Origin: a virus
Length of the DNA stretch: 46,781 nt
Virus record (IMG/VR): IMGVR_UViG_3300027708_000113
Coordinates: 1 to 46,781 of that record
Direction: 5' to 3' (one strand)
Part shown: positions 32,528 to 40,777 of the stretch, in pieces
Numbering within the stretch: the stretch's first letter is position 1
How the letters are laid out: each line of letters begins with the position of its first letter
The notes under the pieces: model-generated
Told to the model about the DNA's origin: nothing
The model's input: the letters and a program-made list of their open reading frames with translations, nothing else
Databases searched by the model: none
Program-made: the position numbers and the translations under genes

Positions 32528-32718
32528 ATAGATACATGGTATATTTTACTATCGGCAAAAGAAAGCTAAAACATGAAGTATCAGCCCCAAACAAAGGCAA
32601 TGCTACAAGTCAAGTTTACGCTAAATTTGATAATCCTAATATACTAGAAGTTAAACTATTAAACACCGAACAAGATACTTTTAATTGGTTAATGAAAACA
32701 ATGGGGATTAAGAAATGA
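32524..32718 (+). CDS. Hypothetical protein
   Basis: A 64-residue basic protein (MNRYMVYFTIGKRKLKHEV at the start) with no recognised domain. Both ends overlap neighbours by four bases. Confidence 0.5.
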   Translation: MNRYMVYFTIGKRKLKHEVSAPNKGNATSQVYAKFDNPNILEVKLLNTEQDTFNWLMKTMGIKK

Positions 32719-33173
32719 AAAACTTTAAAATAGCACTCCTACTAGCAACACTTCTAAGTCTATTCGCTTGTTTGAATGTGAATAAAGCCATAAGAAACAA
32801 AGACGTAATAAATGCAGTTTTAGAGGCGAATCCTTGCATTGGGAAAGATAGTTTAGTACACACAAGCGATACGACTATTAAAGTCGATACAATAACGCAA
32901 TATGAGCCGTATGAAGTGGAATGTTTGCCGAGCATAGATACATTTAAACAAGTAGTGTTATTGCCAAGGAAGAACGTGATAATATACAGAACTATTCACG
33001 ATACAATCACTAACTATAAAGAAGATATTAGAAAGATTACTGAATTAAATAACCATATTGCTGAATGCGACAAATTGGTCACTAAGCTACAATTGCGCAA
33101 AAGTTGGCTAATAGAATTTATTGCAGCGTGTTGCTTGGTGGTGCTGTTGGTTGTATTGTTGTTAAAAAAATAG
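32715..33173 (+). CDS. Putative unimolecular spanin
   Basis: A 152-residue protein with a lipoprotein signal peptide ending in a lipobox-like LFAC (C19) and, at the C-terminus, a long membrane helix (IEFIAACCLVVLLVVLLL). A protein lipidated in the outer membrane and anchored by its C-terminus in the inner membrane is the topology of T1-type u-spanins, which fuse the two membranes at the end of lysis. It lies beside holin-like and lysozyme-like genes, which supports this role. Confidence 0.65.
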   Translation: MKNFKIALLLATLLSLFACLNVNKAIRNKDVINAVLEANPCIGKDSLVHTSDTTIKVDTITQYEPYEVECLPSIDTFKQVVLLPRKNVIIYRTIHDTITNYKEDIRKITELNNHIAECDKLVTKLQLRKSWLIEFIAACCLVVLLVVLLLKK

Positions 33174-33177
33174 GATT

Positions 33178-33492
33178 ATGGAAGCAAAAGAAAAAGCAAG
33201 AGAATTAATAGAAAAATTTTTACCTGTAGCTTGTGGCAGTATAAACCAAGATGTTTTTGATGATTACGACAAAGTGCATGGTTTAAATAAAGGAGATAAA
33301 AAAAGTTTTTCAAAAGTACATGAACACTCTACCTTTTATCATGCAAAACAATGTGCTATAATTTTAGTAAAAGAGCGGTTGAAGGAACTTGAAACTACGC
33401 ATATAGGATATGGTAAATTAGTAATGCAAGGTTATCAAAAATATAAAAAAGAATATTGGGCTAACGTATTAAAAGAACTTGAAAGTTTATGA
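33178..33492 (+). CDS. Hypothetical protein
   Basis: A 104-residue, largely helical protein with a KEKARELIEKF start. No domain is recognised. Its stop overlaps the start of the lysozyme-like gene by four bases, so it is part of the lysis operon. Confidence 0.55.
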   Translation: MEAKEKARELIEKFLPVACGSINQDVFDDYDKVHGLNKGDKKSFSKVHEHSTFYHAKQCAIILVKERLKELETTHIGYGKLVMQGYQKYKKEYWANVLKELESL

Positions 33493-34019
33493 TTATAAGA
33501 AATAGCTACCCCGAAAAACCAATAGTAGAGTTTTGCAAAATAAGTGTTGAAATGGCTAAGATTGAAAATATCTTAAAACTATCTACAGCACATAGAGAAG
33601 TCAAAGCTGCTGCATTAGTGATAATTCGTAACGAAACGGGCAACTGTAAAAGCGTAATTAATAACACAAACATATCTGGTGTTCAATCTGATAGCGGTCG
33701 TTGGGCTTCAATATGGGATAATAAGATAGTAGCAACGTGCCAAAAAAATGAGGGCATGACGGGAAAATTAAGAGGCTTTGTTGTATTCGATAAACTTGAA
33801 ACGGGAATTGATTTTTTAATTGATAGGATTGAAAACAAAGGCTTATTTATTGGCGAAAAAGTAGATAGTAGATATTATAATGGGAATGTAACAACTCCCG
33901 AACAATTAGCCGTTGCATATCATCAGGAGTGGGTAATGGGTGACAAATCGCAACCATCTGCACAAATGATAAAAGACTTTGTTTCAATGTATAAGCAAGC
34001 AATATTAAAATTTAGCTAG
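33489..34019 (+). CDS. Putative endolysin (lysozyme-like)
   Basis: A 176-residue protein with no signal peptide. The motif AAALVIIRNETGN (E49) followed by NNTNISGVQSDSGRW (about 58-72) resembles lysozyme and transglycosylase-type peptidoglycan hydrolases with a catalytic Glu and an N-N-x-x-G segment; the C-terminal half is helical. It lies after the spanin-like gene and needs the holin to reach the wall. The exact enzyme class is unclear. Confidence 0.5.
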   Translation: MIIRNSYPEKPIVEFCKISVEMAKIENILKLSTAHREVKAAALVIIRNETGNCKSVINNTNISGVQSDSGRWASIWDNKIVATCQKNEGMTGKLRGFVVFDKLETGIDFLIDRIENKGLFIGEKVDSRYYNGNVTTPEQLAVAYHQEWVMGDKSQPSAQMIKDFVSMYKQAILKFS

Positions 34020-35345
34020 ATGCCAATATCAAAATCAGAACAAGTAAGACAACTTATTTCAAAAGGAACTAAATTAAGTAGCCGAGAAATAGGCGAACAA
34101 ATAGGAATAAGCCGAAAAGTAGTCGAAAGGATTAAGAATCAGTTGCTGAAAGTGGAAGCACCGCAACCAATAAAAGACACTAAAAGCACATTTGAACAAA
34201 AAGGCAACAAAGCGGAATACACATTTACGACACCAAAGCGAATAGTAAGCAAAGATGATTTAGTTGAGCATTGCGATATTGATTTGTCGCAATGGGAAAT
34301 AGAACGAATGATTTGCAATAAGTGGGAAGTTGGCGCAAAAGATAGTGAAGGAGTGATTAACGTCACTCCTTTGTTTCAAGTAAAAGTTTGGTTAAAGCCG
34401 AAAGTAAATAACTTAGTAGTGGATTTCATTAAAACCACTATTGAGCAAATGAAAACATACTCACCTATATATCCTACATTAAATAGGAAAAAGAAACGTG
34501 ACCCAACACTTTTAATAATTGATATTGCAGACCCACATTTTGGGAAATATGCAAGCAAGGTTGAAACAGGGGAAAGTTATAATGTAGATATAGCGGTTAA
34601 AAGATATAAAGAAGGATTTGACGGAGTGCTTGACAAAGCTAGTCATTGCGAACACGAAAAAATAAATATCATAATCGGTAACGATGCAAGCCACATAGAT
34701 AACCCATTTAACACCACAACAGCAGGAACTAGACAAGACGTTGAAGGTTTATGGCATGAGAACTTAGAAGTGCTTAAATGGTGCTATATAGAGGCTATAG
34801 AAAGAGCTTTGACAATATCCGATGTACTTGTAACTCATTGCATGAGTAACCATGACTTTGTTTTGGGTTATTCTTTGGCTCAAATATTAGCTGCATGGTT
34901 TCATAATAATAAAAATGTAACTTTTGATGTAACACCACAACATAGAAAGTATGTGCATTATGGGCGTAATTTGATAGGTTTAACACATGGGGATGGGGCA
35001 AAGGAGCTAGACTTGCCAAATCTTATGTCTATTGAATGCAAAAAGGCTTATAGCGAAAGTGATTATATGTATTGGTATTGCCACCATTTACATCATAAAA
35101 TAAGAAATATAAAGGACGGCAGAAAACACATACAACTTGAAAAAGATGGTAAAGGTATTTGCGTAATACATACGGGTTTGAACCTAGAATCAAAAGACAA
35201 ATTTCACGTTGAATACATTAGAAGTATTAGTGGTACAGACCGTTGGCATAGCACAAATGCGTTTCAACATTCTTTTGCCGCAATGGAAGGGTTTATACAT
35301 CATCCAGAATACGGGCAGATAAACAGGTTCACTCATTTATTCTAA
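34020..35345 (+). CDS. Calcineurin-like metallophosphoesterase with N-terminal helix-turn-helix
   Basis: A 441-residue protein. The N-terminal 50 residues contain a winged-helix-like motif (KLSSREIGEQIGISRKVVER). The core has the full set of calcineurin-type metal-binding motifs: DIADPHFGK, IIGNDASHIDNP, MSNHDF, THGDGAK and a CHHLHHK segment, in the expected order. Such proteins cleave phosphodiesters of DNA, RNA or small molecules. It is the last rightward gene, before the convergent leftward block; a DNA-processing or defence role is possible. Confidence 0.7.
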   Translation: MPISKSEQVRQLISKGTKLSSREIGEQIGISRKVVERIKNQLLKVEAPQPIKDTKSTFEQKGNKAEYTFTTPKRIVSKDDLVEHCDIDLSQWEIERMICNKWEVGAKDSEGVINVTPLFQVKVWLKPKVNNLVVDFIKTTIEQMKTYSPIYPTLNRKKKRDPTLLIIDIADPHFGKYASKVETGESYNVDIAVKRYKEGFDGVLDKASHCEHEKINIIIGNDASHIDNPFNTTTAGTRQDVEGLWHENLEVLKWCYIEAIERALTISDVLVTHCMSNHDFVLGYSLAQILAAWFHNNKNVTFDVTPQHRKYVHYGRNLIGLTHGDGAKELDLPNLMSIECKKAYSESDYMYWYCHHLHHKIRNIKDGRKHIQLEKDGKGICVIHTGLNLESKDKFHVEYIRSISGTDRWHSTNAFQHSFAAMEGFIHHPEYGQINRFTHLF

Positions 35346-35361
35346 CCTACAAATATAAAAA

Positions 35362-35399
35362 CCCATATTTTCAGATAATGGCTTAAATGAAAGTATGGG
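35362..35399. terminator. Convergent-region hairpin, probable bidirectional terminator
   Basis: CCCATATTTTC (35362-35372) pairs with GAAAGTATGGG (35389-35399), an 11-bp stem with one wobble and a 16-nt loop. It lies between the convergent metallophosphoesterase gene and the leftward block. There is no long T-run, so the terminator role is inferred. Confidence 0.5.
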
Positions 35400-35405
35400 C
35401 TAATT

Positions 35406-35473
35406 CTGTCAACAAATCACCGAGAAATAAACGGTAAAGTGTTGATAGGGATGTTGATAGAAATGTTGGTAGG
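35406..35473. repeat. 12-bp tandem repeats with an inverted copy
   Basis: Three adjacent 12-bp units beginning TGTTGATAG or TGTTGGTAG start at 35440, 35452 and 35464. An inverted copy (CTGTCAACA) lies at 35406-35414. Tandem iterons of this size serve as replication origins or operator arrays; either is possible here. Confidence 0.6.
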
Positions 35474-35899
35474 TTAATGCAGTATTTCGGTAATAAAAAC
35501 AGTTTTTTTATTGTCTTTAAAATCGTCATAATCAGAATTAATAACTTGTTTAATTTTACTTGGTAAAGACTTTTCTATGCCATTTTCGCGCTCATACCTT
35601 AATACAATTGCTTCAATGTCGTCTTGTGATAATCCATATTGATTAATTCTTAAAGTATGAGTTTTGTATTTTAGGTTTCGCAATTCTTTTGACTTCTGAT
35701 TGTAATACTTTTCAAGTTCTTCTAATTCGTATTGAATCTGTTGTTCAGGCGTTAAATCACAAGTAAAAACAAAGTATGGGTTTTCCTTATCCATATCAAA
35801 TTGTACATCTTCAGCACCTTTACTTATTGCTTCATCAACATATTTTTTCAACTGCTTAACATTGTTAGTTAGCCTAACTCTTAATATTTCTTTTTTCAT
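35474..35899 (-). CDS. Hypothetical protein
   Basis: A 141-residue helical protein with an acidic coiled region (EQQIQYELEELEKYYNQK). No domain is recognised. It is the terminal gene of the leftward block. Confidence 0.55.
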   Translation of the reverse strand: MKKEILRVRLTNNVKQLKKYVDEAISKGAEDVQFDMDKENPYFVFTCDLTPEQQIQYELEELEKYYNQKSKELRNLKYKTHTLRINQYGLSQDDIEAIVLRYERENGIEKSLPSKIKQVINSDYDDFKDNKKTVFITEILH

Positions 35900-35916
35900 A
35901 ATTCTATTTTAACGTG

Positions 35917-36378
35917 TTAAACATTTGGGATAATTTTAACATGAGGTATTAATGAATTGAACAAATCAAAATTTTCATATATATTGCCAACTTTTATACA
36001 ACTATTTTTAATCCAGCTAACCGTTTGTTCATCGCTTAATGGGATTAATGGGAAAGGGTAATCGTTTAAAATATCTTTTTGCCAAATATGTACATGGGTA
36101 TTAATCGCAAATCCACCTTTAACAGCATATATTCTGTATATAATATCGTTTGTTTCGCACTTAAATAAATCACCTACATATAAGTCATTGTCTGCTTTAT
36201 CGTTTAAATTAACATATTGATTAAACTCTAAAATACTTAGTGACTCACGAAGTGAGTATTGATTTAATAAATCAAATATTGTCACTTCGCCCATTAAGTG
36301 AAACCCTTCGTAAGCCCAAACTTTATTTTTTTTGTCCCAAGCCCTAAACTTTAATATCAAATTACTTGCTTTACCCAT
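35917..36378 (-). CDS. YopX-family protein
   Basis: A 153-residue protein. KFRAWDKKNKVW at the start, a later NDLYVGDLFK segment and IKVGNIYEN near the end are the hallmarks of YopX proteins, which are small beta-rich proteins common in phages and of unknown function. It overlaps no gene and is followed by small leftward genes. Confidence 0.75.
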   Translation of the reverse strand: MGKASNLILKFRAWDKKNKVWAYEGFHLMGEVTIFDLLNQYSLRESLSILEFNQYVNLNDKADNDLYVGDLFKCETNDIIYRIYAVKGGFAINTHVHIWQKDILNDYPFPLIPLSDEQTVSWIKNSCIKVGNIYENFDLFNSLIPHVKIIPNV

Positions 36379-36381
36379 ATC

Positions 36382-36624
36382 CTACAACTTTTTAAAAATT
36401 AATACACTTACAACTAACCCCAACAAAGAGCCTAATCCTGCCCCAAAAGAATATAGTAGCCTATCTTTTAGACTGCCTATTGATATTCGTTTGACGTTCC
36501 AAGACCAAAATAAGCTAATTGTAAAACCACAGATAAAAACACCTAAGTAAATAGCTTTACTAATGAAGTACGTATTTATTGCCACAAAAAACACTTGTAT
36601 AAAACCAGTTAGGAATAGTTTCAT
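36382..36624 (-). CDS. Small membrane protein
   Basis: An 80-residue protein with two or three hydrophobic helices (FLTGFIQVFFVAINTYF, YLGVFICGFTISLFW, and a final GLGSLLGLVVSVLIF) and a basic C-terminus. Possible membrane-associated accessory function; not recognised. Confidence 0.55.
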   Translation of the reverse strand: MKLFLTGFIQVFFVAINTYFISKAIYLGVFICGFTISLFWSWNVKRISIGSLKDRLLYSFGAGLGSLLGLVVSVLIFKKL

Positions 36625-36657
36625 AAAGTAATATTATAGTATGACTTTATTGTTTGT

Positions 36658-37056
36658 TTAGTCATGTTTTATTTTAACTTCCAATTGTTCACCTGTTAAT
36701 GACTTGTATAGGTTTTGAAGGTGGTGTAGAGTACTAACATTTAAGTAGTCATTTTTTACATTAAACATTTCAATAATGCAAAATACAATTCTATTGTTAT
36801 AATCCCATAGATAAAACCAACTTTTTCTATACCTTATACCAGTATGGTCAAACCCACACCACTCAATCAACACTTTCTCACTCAATTCAACCGCTTCTAC
36901 TTCATCAATAGGAGCGGTAATCGAGCCATCGTTGCATAGGGTAACTGTAGCTTTATTATCAGTACTAGGCATTGCGCAACAATATCCATAAACGCGACAA
37001 ATAACGCCGTTGTGTTTTACTAGGTTGCCGCTTTGTAAATCTTCTAAGTTAATTAT
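36658..37056 (-). CDS. Phage hypothetical protein with HHLQNL motif; start upstream of the ATG
   Basis: From ATG 36972 it has 104 residues, but the same frame extends 28 codons upstream to 37056 as a coherent peptide (NLEDLQSGNLVKHNGVICR), up to an in-frame stop. The extension begins ATA ATT AAC, so the start may be ATA or ATT, or a coupled re-start near the TAG of the preceding small gene. The C-terminus (TLHHLQNLYKSLTGEQLEV) matches a family common in Bacteroidetes phages and also present at 14177-14599. Confidence 0.6.
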   Translation of the reverse strand: MINLEDLQSGNLVKHNGVICRVYGYCCAMPSTDNKATVTLCNDGSITAPIDEVEAVELSEKVLIEWCGFDHTGIRYRKSWFYLWDYNNRIVFCIIEMFNVKNDYLNVSTLHHLQNLYKSLTGEQLEVKIKHD

Positions 37057-37057
37057 T

Positions 37058-37144
37058 CTATAAGGTCATTAAATACATTAAACAAATAGCAAATACCAAT
37101 ATTATACTTGCTGCTATAATTGAGCGAAATAAGTCTTTATCCAT
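37058..37144 (-). CDS. 28-residue membrane peptide
   Basis: Encodes MDKDLFRSIIAASIILVF with a hydrophobic single helix, and overlaps the gene at 37137-37349 by eight bases. Coupled small gene; function unknown. Confidence 0.5.
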   Translation of the reverse strand: MDKDLFRSIIAASIILVFAICLMYLMTL

Positions 37145-37349
37145 TTTTACTAGGATTTTGAGGGTAAGGTAATTTTGGTCTTTTGCCTTTTGGGTACGCG
37201 ATGCAAAGTGTTTTTAAATCACCATCCAAACCATTATTCAAGTAATCTAAATTCATTGGTAAATACCAGCTACAAACTTCATGATTGCCACTTATTAAAT
37301 TTACGTAATACTCTATTACATTATCATTCTTTAAAAAAAATGCTTCCAT
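37137..37349 (-). CDS. Hypothetical protein
   Basis: A 70-residue protein with Pro- and Lys-rich C-terminus (YPKGKRPKLPYPQNPSK). No domain is recognised. Confidence 0.5.
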   Translation of the reverse strand: MEAFFLKNDNVIEYYVNLISGNHEVCSWYLPMNLDYLNNGLDGDLKTLCIAYPKGKRPKLPYPQNPSKNG

Positions 37350-37350
37350 A

Positions 37351-37716
37351 CTATTTACAATAAATTTTTATAGGTTGTTTTTCTTTCCAAATATTTAATG
37401 ATTCTAATATTTTTTTTTTGTAATCAATGTTTAATTTATTGTAAAACTTTGCAAAATCAATCATATCTTTTTCGCTATATGGGTGCGATTGTTGTGAAGT
37501 GTTGTAGCCTTCTTTAAATAGCAATGGGATTAACGATGTATTTTTATCAGCCAAATATTCCACATAATCTACAACTTTATGGGCTTCTATATAGGTAGCT
37601 GTTGTAGCTAACAATTCACCATTAGCATAATAGTATATAAAATCTCTTATTATTTGTCTCTCACACTCCACAACTTCATTAGTTGTCAGGTTATGCACTA
37701 AGTATTTATTGCTCAT
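37351..37716 (-). CDS. Hypothetical protein
   Basis: A 121-residue protein from ATG 37716 (MSNKYLVHNLTTNEVVE); a longer frame to 37752 would overlap its neighbour more deeply. No domain is recognised, but the start overlaps the stop of the preceding gene by 11 nt, a coupled arrangement. Confidence 0.55.
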   Translation of the reverse strand: MSNKYLVHNLTTNEVVECERQIIRDFIYYYANGELLATTATYIEAHKVVDYVEYLADKNTSLIPLLFKEGYNTSQQSHPYSEKDMIDFAKFYNKLNIDYKKKILESLNIWKEKQPIKIYCK

Positions 37717-37918
37717 TTGGTGTGGGTTTATTAAGTTCTGAAATAAGGGCATCGGCGTATAAAACTGCGGCTTCGGCTATTTTCGTTTCTTTTAATATTT
37801 GATTAGCTAATAACCCCTGCATTGCCATTGCAGCGAAGTATTCTCTTTTTATTAAACCTTCGTAAGCATACCCACTTGAGCCTACAAATGCAGTCACATT
37901 ATCATTACCTTTTGTCAT
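37706..37918 (-). CDS. Small phage protein (EYFAAMAMQGLLAN type)
   Basis: A 70-residue protein with the conserved-looking segment KREYFAAMAMQGLLANQIL and a C-terminal AAVLYADALISELNK helix. This pattern recurs in many small phage proteins, but no function is established. Confidence 0.65.
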   Translation of the reverse strand: MTKGNDNVTAFVGSSGYAYEGLIKREYFAAMAMQGLLANQILKETKIAEAAVLYADALISELNKPTPNEQ

Positions 37919-37923
37919 TTTTT

Positions 37924-38376
37924 CTATTTTTTTAATTGATTAATAAATACTATTACATGATAGATATTTGCAAATGCCACTATATTCTTATCGTGCAAAA
38001 TAGCTTCTTCAATTGAATATATTAAATCATTAAATTCCCTATACTCATCTAATTTTTCAAGTTGTATATTCTCCCAAACCTCGTGAATCCAATCCCATGA
38101 GGTGTGGAATTTCATTTTTGCTAAACAAATCCTTTCAATTTGCATTGGCACATAGTTTGTGTTTTTATATAAAAAATGAATAGGAGTAGTATGTTCATAC
38201 TTATTAGGAAATCCTAATGGAACTTTATAAGCTTTAACGTATTCGGGTAAAGCAGGGTAACATTCTTTATAAAAAAGTTCTTCCTCTTCTGTGCCAATAT
38301 ATTTCTCCCATCCTATATACTCAGCCACAGCTTCACTCATTTTGGCTATTTGTTTGGGGGTTAATTCTTCTTGCAT
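37924..38376 (-). CDS. Hypothetical protein
   Basis: A 150-residue acidic protein with helical N- and C-termini (LTPKQIAKMSEAVAEYIG, then VFINQLKK). No domain is recognised. Overlaps the next gene upstream by 16 nt. Confidence 0.55.
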   Translation of the reverse strand: MQEELTPKQIAKMSEAVAEYIGWEKYIGTEEEELFYKECYPALPEYVKAYKVPLGFPNKYEHTTPIHFLYKNTNYVPMQIERICLAKMKFHTSWDWIHEVWENIQLEKLDEYREFNDLIYSIEEAILHDKNIVAFANIYHVIVFINQLKK

Positions 38377-38705
38377 ATAGCATAATTTTTATTAGGTGAA
38401 AGATTAAGTAATTGTAAGAGGGTTTTAAAACTATCTAAATAGGTTTCGCAACAATCAGATAAATCTACATAATTAACTATAAAGCCACATTCATCTCGGT
38501 CAACTATACTTTTCGCTACATCATCTGTGATTGTGTATGTGGTGCAGAGGAATGTGTATGTAATGGAGGGTAATACAACTCCAGCTGTACCATTTAATCT
38601 AATAGAATAATAATATAGCCAATTGTTTTTAACCTCAAAAGATTTACTTTCCTTTGGCACCTCCACAAAAATAAAACTTCCCTTACTCGTTGTAATCTCA
38701 TTCAT
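38361..38705 (-). CDS. Hypothetical protein
   Basis: A 114-residue protein with beta-rich first half (GSFIFVEVPKESKSFEV) and a helical LDSFKTLLQLLNLSPN end. No domain is recognised. Overlaps both neighbours. Confidence 0.5.
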   Translation of the reverse strand: MNEITTSKGSFIFVEVPKESKSFEVKNNWLYYYSIRLNGTAGVVLPSITYTFLCTTYTITDDVAKSIVDRDECGFIVNYVDLSDCCETYLDSFKTLLQLLNLSPNKNYAICKKN

Positions 38706-39132
38706 AAATTACTATTGCTTCTTTAAATAAATAATTTTCACCATCAAAGGGAACTGTAATAGATGTTGGGTAGGTGGGAGTATGTTTAAGAGAATTGATA
38801 ATTTGGTTAGCTGTTTTCATTTCGCTTATATAATCTAGTAATATACCCTTTAATTCGCTTTCACTCAAATCAAACTCTTTGTCACCGTAGGATTTGCGAC
38901 CTGCAAGCCAATGCGTATAAGCGGACAAATCGCTACAATCTCTATTTTTTTCTTGAAAGTTATAATAGTCTACACAATGTTTATTCGCCAACTCCTCATC
39001 ACTCATCGGTTGCTTAATCAAATTTTGAGGTGGTATTACTAAGAAACATCTTTCACTATCGTATAAATGAAAACTACCATCTGGGTTAATGCTTATTCCT
39101 TTGTTTTTTTGGGTAAATATTTTAGTTTCCAT
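38698..39132 (-). CDS. Hypothetical protein
   Basis: A 144-residue protein with an acidic middle (SESELKGILLDYISEM). No domain is recognised. Its start overlaps the stop of the previous gene by one base (ATAAT), so translation is probably coupled. Confidence 0.55.
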   Translation of the reverse strand: METKIFTQKNKGISINPDGSFHLYDSERCFLVIPPQNLIKQPMSDEELANKHCVDYYNFQEKNRDCSDLSAYTHWLAGRKSYGDKEFDLSESELKGILLDYISEMKTANQIINSLKHTPTYPTSITVPFDGENYLFKEAIVIYE

Positions 39133-39407
39133 TATTCGGCTGGTATAAATTGGTTAATAAAAGAGTAAATGTTTAATGTTGATTCTTCTCTAAAACACAT
39201 TAGTTCAAGTATTAAAGAATGTGTGCTAAATTTACGTATTGCCATAGGATTATTGATAATAAACTTATTGTTAGGCTGAAATGAAATACGTTCAATTTGA
39301 AATATAAAATCGCCATTTATTATTCTTACAATTAAGATTGTTTTATACTTAATATTATCAATGCCAGTAGTTTTAAATTGCCTAATGGCTACTATTTTAT
39401 TTTCCAT
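39132..39407 (-). CDS. Hypothetical protein
   Basis: A 91-residue protein, MENKIVAIRQFKTTG at the start, with alternating strands and no recognised domain. Confidence 0.5.
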   Translation of the reverse strand: MENKIVAIRQFKTTGIDNIKYKTILIVRIINGDFIFQIERISFQPNNKFIINNPMAIRKFSTHSLILELMCFREESTLNIYSFINQFIPAE

Positions 39408-39411
39408 GTTC

Positions 39412-39510
39412 CTACTTTTTAATTAAATACGGATTATTATCCCCTAACTCTTTTTGGTCAATGCACTTTACCCCACTATTCAAATAGTGTATTAGTTTAT
39501 TGTTTTGCAT
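39412..39510 (-). CDS. Hypothetical 32-residue peptide
   Basis: Starts MQNNKLIHYLNSGVKC and ends five bases before the next gene. It overlaps the upstream frame (39497-39733) by 14 nt. Short, but packed tightly between genes. Confidence 0.4.
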   Translation of the reverse strand: MQNNKLIHYLNSGVKCIDQKELGDNNPYLIKK

Positions 39511-39733
39511 CTAGTAGTTTTTTAGCGTTATAAATAGCATCTGATAACATCCAGCTATTTTCATTATCCTGTATTTCAGTTTGCAAAACCAACTCTTTTA
39601 AGCATTCTTCAAGTGCATTTGTGCGGGATAGTAGATGGGCGTAATTAGCATATAGCACATAATTAGCACCCTCATAAAATTCGCTACTTCTATAAATTGG
39701 CAGCCTGTTCTTTATTTCTTCTACACTTTTCGT
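39497..39733 (-). CDS. Hypothetical protein, apparently started at ACG
   Basis: A 78-codon open frame in which ACG is followed by AAA AGT GTA GAA GAA, reading (M)KSVEEIKNRLPIYRS. It begins three bases after the stop of the upstream gene and has no ATG before codon 63. Amino-acid composition and the tight fit between genes suggest a real protein; the ACG start, or read-through of the upstream TAA, is unproven. Confidence 0.45.
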   Translation of the reverse strand, partial: TKSVEEIKNRLPIYRSSEFYEGANYVLYANYAHLLSRTNALEECLKELVLQTEIQDNENSWMLSDAIYNAKKLLDAKQ

Positions 39734-39736
39734 ATA

Positions 39737-39958
39737 TTATCTCTTTACAAATAACTGAACAATATTATTAGTTTCGTGCTGCAAAATTGGAACACCACTA
39801 ACTTTTACTGTGCGTTGTTCAGCTTCGCATAACCATTCTAAATAGCTGCCATCGTGCCAAACTATTCTATCCTTTTGAAGTATTGCATTTTCCTTACTTA
39901 GCCTACTCCATGCGTGGGCTTTAACTAACTTGTTTTTACTGTTTAACGCTACTATCAT
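39737..39958 (-). CDS. Hypothetical protein
   Basis: A 73-residue protein (MIVALNSKNKLVKAHAW at the start) with no recognised domain. Its stop precedes the ACG-started frame by three bases. Confidence 0.5.
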   Translation of the reverse strand: MIVALNSKNKLVKAHAWSRLSKENAILQKDRIVWHDGSYLEWLCEAEQRTVKVSGVPILQHETNNIVQLFVKR

Positions 39959-40052
39959 TATTTTTTATTTTATCTATTATTAAATAAGCTGTCAATACCC
40001 AAATTGTAATCCAAATAAATAGGATTGTGTATAAGTTATACTCAATTGCCAT
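39936..40052 (-). CDS. 38-residue membrane peptide
   Basis: One hydrophobic helix (YTILFIWITIWVLTAYLI) with a charged tail. It overlaps the genes on both sides, as other small genes here do. Confidence 0.45.
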   Translation of the reverse strand: MAIEYNLYTILFIWITIWVLTAYLIIDKIKNNDSSVKQ

Positions 40053-40206
40053 AACCTAACCTTTTAATTTCTTTCTTTAAAAACCTTATTCTAGCTTCTT
40101 GTTGCCGTTCAATTGCATCTTTGAGCATATTGTGGTAATTGTCTATATTAAAGTTGCGTATTTGCTGCGGTGTGACATGCGAATAATTATAGTGAACTGC
40201 TTTCAT
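40042..40206 (-). CDS. Hypothetical 54-residue protein
   Basis: A basic protein (ERQQEARIRFLKKEIKR at the C-terminal helix) with no recognised domain. It overlaps the next gene by 20 nt and the small membrane peptide by 11 nt. Confidence 0.45.
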   Translation of the reverse strand: MKAVHYNYSHVTPQQIRNFNIDNYHNMLKDAIERQQEARIRFLKKEIKRLGYGN

Positions 40207-40381
40207 GTACAAATTTTAAAGTTGATAATAATATTCGTGTTTTTTTTAGTGAAATTTCTTCCATTATAACGTCACCAATTAACGGGTCATGAACATAATA
40301 GCCTATTACTTGTTTGCCGCTTAATTTTGCATTTGCCTCTACTAATAGGCTTTTTTCGGGGTTAATAATCATTGTCTTCAT
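40187..40381 (-). CDS. Hypothetical protein
   Basis: A 64-residue protein of alternating strands (KSLLVEANAKLSGKQVIGYYV), without recognised domain. Confidence 0.5.
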   Translation of the reverse strand: MKTMIINPEKSLLVEANAKLSGKQVIGYYVHDPLIGDVIMEEISLKKTRILLSTLKFVHESSSL

Positions 40382-40460
40382 CGCTATTATTTTTATCGTA
40401 ATTAAGTGAAAGCCATATTAAGAATATTACTGATATGACTAGAGTGATGGGGATTAGCAT
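40362..40460 (-). CDS. 32-residue membrane peptide
   Basis: MLIPITLVISVIFLIWLSL forms one membrane helix with an acidic tail (DKNNSDEDND). The frame remains open upstream to the stop at 40500, so a longer start without ATG is possible. Confidence 0.4.
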   Translation of the reverse strand: MLIPITLVISVIFLIWLSLNYDKNNSDEDNDY

Positions 40461-40499
40461 AAGTAAAAAGCAGTTTATCCACTTGCTTAGGTGGGTGGG

Positions 40500-40724
40500 T
40501 TAATTAAATAAATTATTATTACCAAAATATTCTGGAAGTAAACTACCATTGTGTATTAAAGATTGTAATTTACCTCCTGCAATACATATTTTTTGCTCTT
40601 TATAAACACCTTCTATTAAAAACCCCCAAACTCCTTTCAAATTTATAGAAATACTTCTTTTTTCTAACTCTGCAATTATGTTTGCATTTGTTCTACTTAA
40701 TTTTAAATCTGTTACTTTTTTCAT
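40500..40724 (-). CDS. Hypothetical protein
   Basis: A 74-residue basic protein with no domain recognised. It is the first gene after a promoter-like gap (40725-40795) that holds a -7-like GAACTTTG on the minus strand and the repeat pair at 40778 and 40799. Confidence 0.5.
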   Translation of the reverse strand: MKKVTDLKLSRTNANIIAELEKRSISINLKGVWGFLIEGVYKEQKICIAGGKLQSLIHNGSLLPEYFGNNNLFN

Positions 40725-40777
40725 ACTTTCTAATTTTTATCAAAGTTCGCTTTTTTGCAAAATCTTTCTATAGTATT

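Noticed and set aside
35406-35473. CRISPR array
   Set aside because: The units are directly adjacent 12-mers without spacers and no Cas-like gene is present.
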